DNA from: Ktedonosporobacter rubrisoli
GTDB taxonomy: Bacteria > Chloroflexota > Ktedonobacteria > Ktedonobacterales > Ktedonobacteraceae
Assembly: GCF_004208415.1 (NCBI RefSeq)
Contig: NZ_CP035758.1
Span: 10,478,001 to 10,542,000, forward strand
Direction: 5' to 3'
Length of the DNA: 64,000 nt
Shown here: one piece after another, positions 18,729 to 27,300 of the stretch
Position numbering within the stretch: the stretch's first letter is position 1
Layout of the letters: each line of letters starts with the position of its first letter
Position numbers and translations under genes: made by a program
The notes under the pieces: model-generated
Database searches by the model: none
What the model saw: the letters and a program-made list of their open reading frames with translations, nothing else
What the model was told of the DNA's origin: nothing

Positions 18729-21205
18729 ATGGCGCGTACAACAGATACTATGGCAGAAACAGGCATTATTCTCGAAGATTTTTCGGTTATTATGTCTCAG
18801 GCCTTTGCTACGTATGGTCTTTCGGTGGTGACGGATCGTGCGCTACCCGATGCGCGCGATGGGCTCAAGCCTGTGCAGCGGCGTATTCTCTCCGGCATGC
18901 GTGAGGCGGGCTATCATGCAAATCGTCCAACCGTGAAAAGTGCTGAGGTCGTTGGCCTGATTCTAGGTAATTATCATCCGCATGGAGATGCACCTGTCTA
19001 TGAGGCGGCCGTACGTATGGCCCAGCCCTTTACTCTGCGCTATCCCTTAATTGAAGGGCAGGGCAATATGGGCAGTGAGGATGGAGATGCGCCGGCAGCC
19101 TATCGTTATACGGAGATGCGGCTTTCTCCTCTGGCCGAAGCGCTGATGGCCGATATGGAGCGGGATACTGTCCCCTTGCACCCTACCTACAAACAAGATC
19201 CCAGGGTGCAGGAGCCCGATTACTTGCCAGGTCGTATTCCGCCTGTGGTCAATGCTTCAAGCGGCATCGCCGTGGGGCTCTCGACGAATATTCCCCCGCA
19301 TAACCTTTCTGAAGTTGTGCGAGCTTGTATTGCTTTGCTCGATCATCCCGATATGAGCGTTGAGCAATTGATGGGCTATATTCAGGGACCTGACTTTTCG
19401 CAGGGGGGCGCATTATTGGCCTTGATGGGATCAAGGATTACTTCACTACCGGCAAAGGCCGCATCATTGTGCGGGCTGAGATACGGCTGGAGGAAACTCC
19501 ACGCAGCCGCTCGCTCATAGTTACGCAGATCCCACCGATTGGCAGGGATAGGATTAAGGCCTCTATTGTCAAGGCTATCAATGCGCGTAAACTAGAGGGC
19601 TTGATGCCTGATTTGCGCGATGAGAGCGATACCGAAAAGGGCTTGCGTATCGTTCTGGATCTGCGTAAGGATGCCGATGCGGCCCAAACGGTATCGCAGC
19701 TCTTTAATGCAACTGATCTGCAGATCTCGCTCTCATTTCAGATGGTCTTTCTCTTTGGTGCTCCAATGCAGGCTGCGCGTCAGCCAAAGCAAGTCGGCAT
19801 GCTTGAGCTACTTAACTATTGGAATGAGCATCAGCTAGATATTCTGACGCGCCGAGCGCAATTTGATCTACGCAAGGCTCAGGAGCGTTTGCATGTAGTT
19901 GAGGGCTTAATCATTGGCTCTGCCCATGCCGAGCAGATCGTCAGAATATTCCAGCAGGCCGAAGATCGGGCTGCAGCACGTAAGGTGATCGAGGCACAGT
20001 ACAAGCTGACGCCAATACAATCTGATGTCATTGCCTCTATGACGCTGGCTCAGGTGACGCGGCTCGATGCAAGTAAGTATGGGAAAGAGAAGGAAGCTCT
20101 CCAGACGCGCATCAGCGATCTAGAGCGGCTTTTATCAGATCGCAAGGCGCTGGTCTCCCTGCTTAAGAAAGAAATGCAGCAGCTGATGAAGCAGTTTGGC
20201 GATGAGCGGCGTACAACTATCGATGCAGAGGCCCAGGTCCATGCTCCGATTGAAAAGGTAGCCAGCCTGCATGAAAGAGAGCCAATGGTGGTAGCCGTGA
20301 CGCGCTCGTCAGCTTTCAAGGCCTTGCCAGCGACTACCTTCACCCCTCGTGGTAAGGATGAGCAGGCGCTTTATACCCCTGCCCGAGGCGATGAGCAGCT
20401 TCGTCAACTGATAAATACCACCTCGCAGGATTACTTATTATGCGTGTGTTCCAGTGGACGTGTCTTTCAAATCGCGACACACCGCATTCCACCCGGAACG
20501 CGCTCAACGCGCGGAGAAGCTGTGAATAAGCTGCTAGAGTTAGCCCCGGGCGAGGAGGTAGTGACAGTTCTGCCGATTGATGACTATGAGGAAGAGCGCT
20601 ACCTGGTTAGCTTTAGTAAACAGGGCAAGGTGAAGAAATCGCCGCTGAGCGAATATAAGACTGTCGATGTGGATGGGGCCCAGGATATGAAGCTTGCCGA
20701 GGGCGATAGCGTTGTGGCAGCGCTTCTCTCGCGCGGACGAGGAGAGTACTTCGTAACAACCGATTATGCTCAGACGCTACGTTTTAGCGATGAGGGCTTG
20801 CGCTCACAGGGACGCGTTGGTCAGGGCGTGGCGGCAATTACTTTAAACAAGGGGGCGACGGTCGTCAGCGCTGTCTATCTTGATAGCGAGGCGGCTGCCG
20901 AGGCCGGCTTGCAACATCTTCTGGTCGTGACTGCGGATGGTATGGGCAAAAAAGTGCCTCTTGATCAGTATCCGCAAAAGAGTCGCGCAGCCGTAGGGGT
21001 TGTCACAGCAGAACTGGCAGGGACAGATCGCATGTTGACAACGCTGCTGGTTGACGAAGAAGACCAGTTGCTGCTGACCTGGACCGGTGAACGAGGCGAT
21101 CAAGCTACAGTGATCAGAGGCTCTGATCTCAAGACTTTCTTGCGTACACATCCGGGCGTCCCGCTAGTGAATGGGCGCATCGCTAGCATTATCAAATTAG
21201 CGTAA
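18729..21205 (+). CDS. parC: DNA topoisomerase IV subunit A, split by a frameshift
   Basis: Two frames (18729-19520 and on to 21205) together give about 825 residues. The catalytic Tyr is Y127 in YRYTEMRL, with winged-helix motif DGLKPVQRRIL near 37-47. The break is at the six-G run 19403-19408: seven G would give GGRIIGLDGIKDYFTTGKGRII, the expected tower-domain sequence, and continue into VRAEIRLEE. The C-terminal half has a coiled coil (about 440-500) and beta-propeller blades (GRVFQIATHRIPPGTR, GKVKKSPLSEY). It starts 3 bases after parE. Because the enzyme is usually needed for viability, sequence error is the likely cause of the split. Confidence 0.88.
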
Positions 21206-21259
21206 AGGCCAGTCGTGGCACCTGGTGGGATAATAGATGGTAAGAGCTCGCTTGCGGCC

Positions 21260-22159
21260 TTACGCTATACGCTTAAGGTTAGCTGTGAGAATCTTCCAGG
21301 TGCCATCGGCTTGTCGACCGAGGATATAGTAGCCCTGATAGCTACTTTGCTGGGTGCCAATTCCAGGGGCGGCATCTTCTGTCGCGCTGAGCGTTAGAGA
21401 AACCCGTAGCGTGCCATCGCTCTGCTGGCTCACACCATTAATAGTGATTGAATCATTATGGGTATGTGCATAGCCTTGCGCAAACTCGTTAAGGCTTTGC
21501 GGATAATGTGCCCATAGGCTATACGCTCCTTGATAGTCTTTGGCATTGATGTATTTGTAATAGAGCTCAATCGTGCTTTGGGCCTGCTGCTCAGGCGTAG
21601 GGGGTTGAGCTGTTGGTGAGATCTGAACGGTTGGTACTGTTGGAGATGGGTGGCCTATAATGGGACCCAGTTTATCACGCATGAGATTTGCAATGCCCTG
21701 AGGCCCCAGGACAAAAAATAGAGTGGCTGCTGAGGCAAAGATCAGAAGAAAAACAACTATCAATGCAGTGAGCCAGCGCGCTGATTTGCGTGGTCGCTTC
21801 TGTCCATGAACTGGATAGTCGGTATTGGGCGTAGGAATGAAGCTAGGATATGATACTGGCTGCGGGCTATAAAAGCCATCCTCTGTCGTGGATTGGCCCG
21901 TATGCATTGGCCCCTGGTAAGTAGGCGGTACAGCTCTAGGCCTGGGATGCTGGACGGCGTTACTATTCTCTACAGTACTGTAGCTATTCGCTTGCTCTGA
22001 AGCGGGCGCGGCCCCTGGAAAATCCGGCGTTGATAGGATCGTGGCGTCGTTGGTATGCGTCCCTTCGCCCACTGGATTATAAGGGGTAGGTTCGCCGCAA
22101 CGTGGACATCTGGCAGCGCCGGCTGCCAATAAATAGCCACATTGTCCACAGAATGCCAT
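21260..22159 (-). CDS. Zinc-ribbon membrane protein with NTF2-like outer domain
   Basis: A 299-residue protein. It opens with a zinc ribbon (CGQCGYLLAAGAARCPRCG, residues 4-22), then a Pro/Ser/Tyr-rich linker, one membrane helix (about 130-155, LTALIVVFLLIFASAATL), and an extracytoplasmic domain of about 110 residues (QSTIELYYKYINAKDYQGAY to GTWKILTANL) with the NTF2-like pattern. The ribbon would be cytoplasmic and the rest outside. Function unknown. It converges on parC with 54 bases between. Confidence 0.65.
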   Translation of the reverse strand: MAFCGQCGYLLAAGAARCPRCGEPTPYNPVGEGTHTNDATILSTPDFPGAAPASEQANSYSTVENSNAVQHPRPRAVPPTYQGPMHTGQSTTEDGFYSPQPVSYPSFIPTPNTDYPVHGQKRPRKSARWLTALIVVFLLIFASAATLFFVLGPQGIANLMRDKLGPIIGHPSPTVPTVQISPTAQPPTPEQQAQSTIELYYKYINAKDYQGAYSLWAHYPQSLNEFAQGYAHTHNDSITINGVSQQSDGTLRVSLTLSATEDAAPGIGTQQSSYQGYYILGRQADGTWKILTANLKRIA

Positions 22160-22330
22160 ATATTGCTCCTTTCTGCTCTCAGTTGAGAAACAGCAAGATG
22201 GTCTTTATACCGAGTATGGTGCTAAGCCAGGCTTGTTTTTCTGTTCTTGCGTAAATGGTAGCAGCTGCATCTATTTCTCTCCGAGGTACTGCTTTGTCGT
22301 TCCGATATGCCAGGTCCAATCTCCTCGTGT

Positions 22331-22358
22331 TTGATATACAAATTTAGGCAAATATAAA
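22331..22358 (+). promoter_or_regulatory. Promoter for candidate small RNA
   Basis: TTGATA (22331-22336), 16 bases, TATAAA (22353-22358). It points to the terminator at 22433-22459 and has no coding sequence behind it. Confidence 0.5.
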
Positions 22359-22364
22359 TATAGT

Positions 22365-22459
22365 ATGCATTTCTTGCATAGGGCTATGAACCAGTAAACA
22401 ATTTGGGTCCTGGTAATGATTTCACGATATCGCCAGGTAGGCTATCTGGTTCTTTTTTT
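22365..22459 (+). ncRNA. Candidate small RNA ending in an intrinsic terminator
   Basis: From the promoter at 22331-22358 a transcript of about 95 bases would end at the terminator CCAGGTA-GGC-TATCTGG followed by TTC and seven T. A second, mutually exclusive fold pairs GAACCAG (22388-22394) with CTGGTTC (22446-22452) and CCTGG (22409-22413) with CCAGG (22433-22437). No protein is encoded. It could be a free small RNA or a leader that attenuates transcription toward the arsR-type operon, although that operon has its own promoter at 22643. Confidence 0.45.
22433..22459 (+). terminator. Intrinsic terminator without an upstream gene
   Basis: Stem CCAGGTA (22433-22439) with TATCTGG (22443-22449), loop GGC, followed by TTC and seven T. 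The nearest gene upstream on this strand is parC, more than 1.2 kb away and behind a gene on the other strand. Confidence 0.7.
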
Positions 22460-22642
22460 ATTTACAGAGCCCTTGCCTCTTGTAGTTTATACAAGTTCTC
22501 CGAATTAGAAAAGAGAGGAATTACCACTTTTCGATGACGCTACAAGTATTCTCCAGCTTATGTGCAGGAAGAGAAGAGAGATTATGGCTCAAACATTCTC
22601 GCTGACGGCAGCAATGGGGCCGGCTTTCCTTGAGTAGCTAAC

Positions 22643-22693
22643 TTGCAAATACAGAATGATTATGCTATAGTATTCATAAATACCTGCATGAAT
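22643..22693 (+). promoter_or_regulatory. Promoter and ArsR-type operator of the metal efflux operon
   Basis: TTGCAA (22643-22648), 17 bases, TATAGT (22666-22671). Immediately after the -10 box lies the inverted repeat ATTCAT (22672-22677), 10 bases, ATGAAT (22688-22693), overlapping the start of transcription. SmtB/CadC family repressors bind imperfect palindromes of this kind, so autoregulation by the ArsR protein encoded next is likely. Confidence 0.65.
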
Positions 22694-22722
22694 GTGCAGC
22701 TGTTCAAAAATATGAGGTGTCG

Positions 22723-23169
22723 ATGAGTATGACAATACAGCCTATTGAGACGAGAACAGAGGACCTTCCTGCTGGCGATATGTGCCAGCAGCGGGCGATT
22801 CACGCGGAACATGTGCTGGAAGTGAGACGGAACCTGCTTTCGGCAGACGAGGCGGCGCGTATAGCTGCGCTCTTTGCGGTCTTAAGTGACCCCACCAGGC
22901 TACAGGTTGTTCACGCTCTGCTCAATGCTCCGGAGGGTGAGCTTTGTGTGTGTGATCTGGCCGCAGGTTTGAAGAGGGATGATACTACTATTTCGCATCA
23001 GTTGCGCGTCTTGCGCAATCAGCAAATAGTGGCAATGCGCAAAGTGGGCCGTGTTGTCTATTATCGCCTGATAGATGAGCATATTCGTCAGTTGCTAAAG
23101 ATGGGTATTGCTCATGCCTGCGAAGAGACTCCGATGGTGCCCTCGCAGCGGAAAGAGGTATCTGCATGA
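22723..23169 (+). CDS. ArsR/SmtB family metal-responsive repressor
   Basis: A 148-residue winged-helix repressor. The start at ATG 22723 follows GAGGTG; GTG 22717 and ATG 22729 are alternatives. The metal-sensing helix carries ELCVCDLA with C75 and C77, the CadC-type alpha-3 site, with an extra N-terminal Cys (DMCQQ) that could complete it. The C-terminal helix carries D118, H120, H131 and E134 (DEHIRQ, AHACE), matching the SmtB/CzrA alpha-5 zinc site in spacing. Both kinds of site therefore seem present. The recognition helix is TTISHQLRVLR. It overlaps the efflux gene by ATGA and would derepress it on metal binding. Confidence 0.88.
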   Translation: MSMTIQPIETRTEDLPAGDMCQQRAIHAEHVLEVRRNLLSADEAARIAALFAVLSDPTRLQVVHALLNAPEGELCVCDLAAGLKRDDTTISHQLRVLRNQQIVAMRKVGRVVYYRLIDEHIRQLLKMGIAHACEETPMVPSQRKEVSA

Positions 23170-24161
23170 GTAGCCAGGATAGTGTTATGGATAGCCACGC
23201 AGGGCACAGCCACGCTGGCCACGATCATACCCATGGCATGGCCAAACAGACGCTGCGCTTAGCGTTTTTCTTAACGATTGTTATTCTGCTGGTCGAGTTG
23301 GTCGGGGGCATCTTTGCAAATTCGTTAGCTCTGCTCTCTGATGCTGGCCATGTGGTGACCGATCTGTTTGCCCTTGGTCTGGCCTGGTTCGCAGCTGTGC
23401 AGGCAGAAAGGCCGCCAAATGAGCGAAAAACATTTGGCTACCATCGGGTAGGCATTCTAGCCGCGCTGCTCAATGCGATTACGCTGATCCTTATCGCTGT
23501 GGCAATTTCCTGGGAAGCGATCCAGCGTTTCCAGCACCCTGAACCTGTGCAACCCTTGATTATGTTCGGCTCTGCAGCTGTAGGTATTCTTGTTAACCTG
23601 TTTATAGCCTTTGGCTTACGTAAAGAAGACCATAACCTGAATGTACGAGCGGCAAGCTTGCACGTGCTGGGAGATGTGGGAGCTTCGGTTGGCGTTATTG
23701 TTGCCGGTGGCTTGATTCTCTTGACTGGTTGGTTTCCTCTGGACCCCATACTCTCGGTAGGCATTGCTATACTCATAGCCCTGGGAGCCTGGCGTATCCT
23801 GCGTGAGACAACAGATATTCTCCTGGAGGCTGTTCCCAAAGGCATTTCCATGCCGCGTATGGTGCAGGATATAACAAGTGTTGTCGGCGTGCGCGGGGTG
23901 CATGATTTGCATGTATGGAGCATTACCAGCGGCATGTATGCGCTCTCGTGCCATGTCTTGATTGATAATGTACCACCCAGCGCTAGCGCATCGATCTTGC
24001 AGTCTCTCACTTCTATCCTTAGCGAGAAATATCATATTGGCCACTCAACTATCCAATTTGAGTGCAGTGCAGCGGATAGCTCGTGTTGCTCAGAACGAAG
24101 CCTGTATTGTCGGATGGGGACCGCAAAAGAACAATGCTGCGAAAGCGAAAGTCACGCCTGA
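23166..24161 (+). CDS. czcD: Cation diffusion facilitator (zinc/cadmium efflux)
   Basis: A 331-residue CDF antiporter that exports divalent cations against protons. The N-terminus is His-rich (HAGHSHAGHDHTHG), followed by six membrane helices. Transport site A is complete: H62 and D66 (HVVTD) in helix 2, and H166 and D170 (HVLGD) in helix 5; the HxxxD/HxxxD pair is typical of zinc/cadmium carriers. The cytoplasmic C-terminal domain ends in an unusual Cys-rich tail with six Cys (SSCCSER, LYCRM, QCCES), which may bind or deliver metal. It is co-translated with the ArsR repressor. Confidence 0.92.
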   Translation: MSSQDSVMDSHAGHSHAGHDHTHGMAKQTLRLAFFLTIVILLVELVGGIFANSLALLSDAGHVVTDLFALGLAWFAAVQAERPPNERKTFGYHRVGILAALLNAITLILIAVAISWEAIQRFQHPEPVQPLIMFGSAAVGILVNLFIAFGLRKEDHNLNVRAASLHVLGDVGASVGVIVAGGLILLTGWFPLDPILSVGIAILIALGAWRILRETTDILLEAVPKGISMPRMVQDITSVVGVRGVHDLHVWSITSGMYALSCHVLIDNVPPSASASILQSLTSILSEKYHIGHSTIQFECSAADSSCCSERSLYCRMGTAKEQCCESESHA

Positions 24162-24212
24162 GTCCTTTAGATAGGTGGTGCACAAGCCCCGGTGGTATTA
24201 TGTGAGATCTTG

Positions 24213-24465
24213 TCAGCGAAAGCTGCATGGATTTAGCTTCCTGGTGCCAGTTGCTCTGCTTGCACTCGGGTGAGCAAATCCATGCTGGCCTTGCTTGACT
24301 TGAGCCGGACCCACTGCCGTAACATATTGACCTATGGTGGCTGCATACAGAACTGGCACCTGAGTGTCTGCTGTAACCGTCTGGAGCCAGCCCCCATGAA
24401 GATATGATCTCTTGCAGGCTCGTTGCTACTGCCTCTTCGTTAGTAACATGGGCGAGCAGAGGAGC
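24213..24465 (-). pseudogene. Gene remnant of unknown family
   Basis: The minus strand is open from 24465 with LLAHVTNEEAVATSLQEII, then, after the sense-strand G run at 24391-24395, a second frame continues WLQTVTADTQVPVLYAA and TIGQYVTAVGPAQV to a stop at 24213. Adding one G joins the two frames. There is no start codon, so this is a 5'-truncated fragment if it is coding at all. No family is recognised. It sits just behind the lipoprotein gene. Confidence 0.3.
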
Positions 24466-24484
24466 TTAGCTATACCGCTTACCA

Positions 24485-25645
24485 CTAACAAAAGAGGCCA
24501 GAGGTAAGCAAGTCAGGGGTTAATGTATTCTTTTCGTTGGCACTAGCCTCCCCTCCTGCTAACCAGTATGACCCTCTGATGCAGGTTTTCGCTGAACTAG
24601 CGATAAACTGAAACATTGCTACGGTTTGCGGGTCAGCAAAGTAACGTCCCCCATCGGTATCTGTAAAATGAACCAGCGTATTCTCTCTAGTCGGGACGGG
24701 TTGATGGATAGACTTGAGATGATTTCGTAGATCAACCGCCCTTGCGTAAGTGCAGGAGCCAGGATCGCCTACTTGCTTACCGGCATCATCCCATAAAAGG
24801 CAATAAGAAGCTAACTCCCAGGTGACTTTTTCCATGGGAAGAGTGGCACTTGTATAGGCAAAGATCTCTTTTATCCACTGCGTTGTCACAATCGGTTGGG
24901 CGAAATCAAAATGGCCCTGGTCCAATGCCATGATGATGAAGAATTCAGCAGTTTTCCCAAGGGCTGGAAAATCCTCAAACGCGTTGAGCTGATTATCTTT
25001 CTCACTCTGATTTTTCGTTTTATGGATTAACGCGATGCCAAAGGGCTTTTTTATGGCTTGCAGCGCTGTGTGTAAATCCTGGCAATACGTCGTAAAAATG
25101 GCTGGATGGAGGGAATCGCCTGCCTCGATATCTGAAATGACTCCATCGTAGTGGTATTTTGACACTACGTCTGTAATGTTTTTGAAATATGCCTTGTCAG
25201 TATGCGCATGCTGTTCGTATCTTGCTATGTCCTCCGGGGTAGATCCATCCTTTCCTAGCACTATGCCGAGAACCAGAAACACGCGCCCATTATGTTGATG
25301 GACAGTAGATAACACCTGCTCAAGGCAGCTCTGGGTCTCGGCACTGAAGCCGCTAAATAACTGCCCATTATCTGTATTAATCCAGCCGTGTTCAAAGAGC
25401 CCTACATCAATCGGTTGCTTTGCTGTCCTGCTCGCCTCTTCATAGGCGTGCAGGCCCTGGCCGCGTGACTTTTGAGACTGACAATCATCAATCCACATGA
25501 AAAAACCGCTGATGGGCGCCGTGTTTTTTTGCGCTGTCTGCGCAACTGTTCGGGAGCTCGATTGAGAAACCGGGCTACATGCGACAATAAAAGAAAACAA
25601 TATGGTAAGCATGAAGCCAAGATACCAATAACGGGGAAAAGCCAT
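24485..25645 (-). CDS. GH18-like lipoprotein
   Basis: A 386-residue secreted protein. The signal peptide ends in a lipobox (FIVACS, Cys at about 23), so it should be lipid-anchored outside the membrane. The mature part reads as a TIM barrel: GRVFLVLGIVLG strand, then YHYDGVISDIEAGD near residues 165-178, where the D-x-x-x-x-D-x-E spacing resembles the GH18 catalytic motif DxxDxDxE with the middle Asp missing. GIALIH and FFIIMALDQ mark later strands. It may be a chitinase-like hydrolase or a non-catalytic relative. The start follows GGAAGCA. Confidence 0.6.
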   Translation of the reverse strand: MAFPRYWYLGFMLTILFSFIVACSPVSQSSSRTVAQTAQKNTAPISGFFMWIDDCQSQKSRGQGLHAYEEASRTAKQPIDVGLFEHGWINTDNGQLFSGFSAETQSCLEQVLSTVHQHNGRVFLVLGIVLGKDGSTPEDIARYEQHAHTDKAYFKNITDVVSKYHYDGVISDIEAGDSLHPAIFTTYCQDLHTALQAIKKPFGIALIHKTKNQSEKDNQLNAFEDFPALGKTAEFFIIMALDQGHFDFAQPIVTTQWIKEIFAYTSATLPMEKVTWELASYCLLWDDAGKQVGDPGSCTYARAVDLRNHLKSIHQPVPTRENTLVHFTDTDGGRYFADPQTVAMFQFIASSAKTCIRGSYWLAGGEASANEKNTLTPDLLTSGLFC

Positions 25646-26464
25646 TGCTTCCTTCTTTCTTCCTCAGCAATGAATAGGCCAGTCTTCAGCTCCGAACAAC
25701 GACGGGCGAAGATCAAGGCTATCTGCAACTATGCTAGTGGTCATTCCTGAATTGATCGATGTCCAATGTATTGGAGAGATCAGCGGAGAGAAGCAGATGA
25801 CGTCCACGTGGCTGCAGACAAACTGGCAGATGTGGAGCTGCAAGGGGTTGGGGAAATAGGGTACGATCTGCACGCTCTGATACGCAATTTCATGAATCCT
25901 TCCATTTCTAAGCATGTGATGCTAAACAAGCATAAGAATAGAGAGAGTCGGGAAAAGTTGCGAATAGGGAGCGGTTCTTTTTTCCTGACTCCAGTATGAG
26001 AAAATGCCTCTAATATTATACACCTTCTGATAATGAGATGTGTTAGGGTCTGTTTTCTCTCCTCTATACACGAGTCGAAAAGGAAAGTATCTTTGTGACG
26101 CTTTGAAGCAGATCTGTTTTACTGCTCAGCTTTTGATACCTATCATGGCCAATAGTTCAAAGAGAGATGCATAACCTACCCATCGGTTCCTACAAGCTGC
26201 CTGAGGTTCTTCGATTCACCACAGTATGAACTTAGTGACTGAGATATAGTTCAACGCAGACATTATATAGTTTAAGCTCTGCAGCTTTGCCCATAAATAT
26301 GATAAACTAGAGGTCGAGGACCTTCCTTACGATCATTTCTCCCCGCAGTGGCACCAATGAGAAAACAAGCCATTTCTCGCAGGCCTTGCTCTTCCTCCAT
26401 CAGGTGGGGCAAATTGGGTGTTGAGCAACGCTTTTGAACGAGAGCAGAAGAAAGGATGTAAACA
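25646..26464. other. Gene-poor spacer
   Basis: About 820 bases between the divergent lipoprotein and DUF1989 genes. Open frames exist on both strands near 25664-25999 but they overlap each other, have no ribosome site and no known motif. A TATGATAAACT stretch near 26298 could hold a -10 box for the DUF1989 gene. Nothing else is recognised. Confidence 0.4.
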
Positions 26465-27070
26465 GTGACAGATCTTGTGCGCTATCACGTGGAAGCACGA
26501 ACAGGCGTTGGCTTCCCGCTCAAGGCTGGGCAACTTCTCACGATCATTGATCCTCAAGGAGAGCAGAGTGGGGATCTGGTTGCCTTTGGAGAGGCCGATA
26601 AGGCCGAGTGGCTTTCATCAGGGCGTAGCATTGATTACAACGAGACTATTTATCTGACAACAGGGCATGTTCTCTACTCGAATCGAAGCACTCCGATGTT
26701 CACCATTGTGGAAGATACGGTTGGCAAGCACGATTTTCTTTTCGCCCCATGTAGCCTTGAGATGTTTCAGCGATCGTATGGTATCCAGGGAGATCATCCC
26801 AGCTGCTTTGACAACCTGGCGAAGAACCTGGCATCCTTTGGCATTACAGGAGATATGCTTCCAACCCCTTTCAATTTCTTTATGAATGCATCGATCCTTC
26901 CTTCGGGAGCTATTACGATCGCTCCTCCTCTCTCGCGGCCTGGAAGCTTTGTGCGGTTGCGCGCTGAAATGGATCTGATCGTGGGCATCTCAGCCTGTTC
27001 GGCGCCGGGATGTAACAACGGCACTTGTAAGCCTATTGATGTAGAGATCACTGGCAAAATTGGTGCGTAA
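26465..27070 (+). CDS. DUF1989 / urea carboxylase-associated family protein
   Basis: A 201-residue protein of the family found beside urea carboxylase and in nitrogen-catabolism clusters. The GTG start follows AAAGGATGTAAACA. Landmarks: GVGFPLKAGQLLTIIDPQGEQ near the start, DETIYL-like NETIYLTTG, the FAPCS segment, NFFMNASI, and a C-terminal Cys-rich ACSAPGCNNGTCKP whose Cys residues probably bind metal. Some members act in guanidine or urea carboxylation. The next gene is a PucR-type regulator and then an NCS1 permease, which supports a role in urea, carboxyguanidine or nucleobase use. Confidence 0.82.
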   Translation: MTDLVRYHVEARTGVGFPLKAGQLLTIIDPQGEQSGDLVAFGEADKAEWLSSGRSIDYNETIYLTTGHVLYSNRSTPMFTIVEDTVGKHDFLFAPCSLEMFQRSYGIQGDHPSCFDNLAKNLASFGITGDMLPTPFNFFMNASILPSGAITIAPPLSRPGSFVRLRAEMDLIVGISACSAPGCNNGTCKPIDVEITGKIGA

Positions 27071-27300
27071 GTGGCCTGGCATCAAGATTACTGTCTAATC
27101 GAATCCATATCTAGCTCGATCAACAAACTGCCCAGGCATATGCCTATTTGAGAGCGTCGATCCTCTCTTTTCTGCAGTGCCTCTCCAATGCCCGTGGGGA
27201 GCGCACTGCTAAGCAGGAAGGGATACGTGAGTCTGGGGCATCGATTGCTGCAGATCTTAGCCGAACTCAGCGACTTTCTGGCAGGTGACTTCTCACTTTG

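Noticed and set aside
25766..25999. 77-aa frame in the spacer before the DUF1989 gene
   Set aside because: No ribosome site or known motif, and it overlaps an equally long frame on the other strand.
27134..27145. AGGCATATGCCT palindrome between convergent genes
   Set aside because: Short and lies between two 3' ends, where an operator is unlikely; no T run for a terminator.
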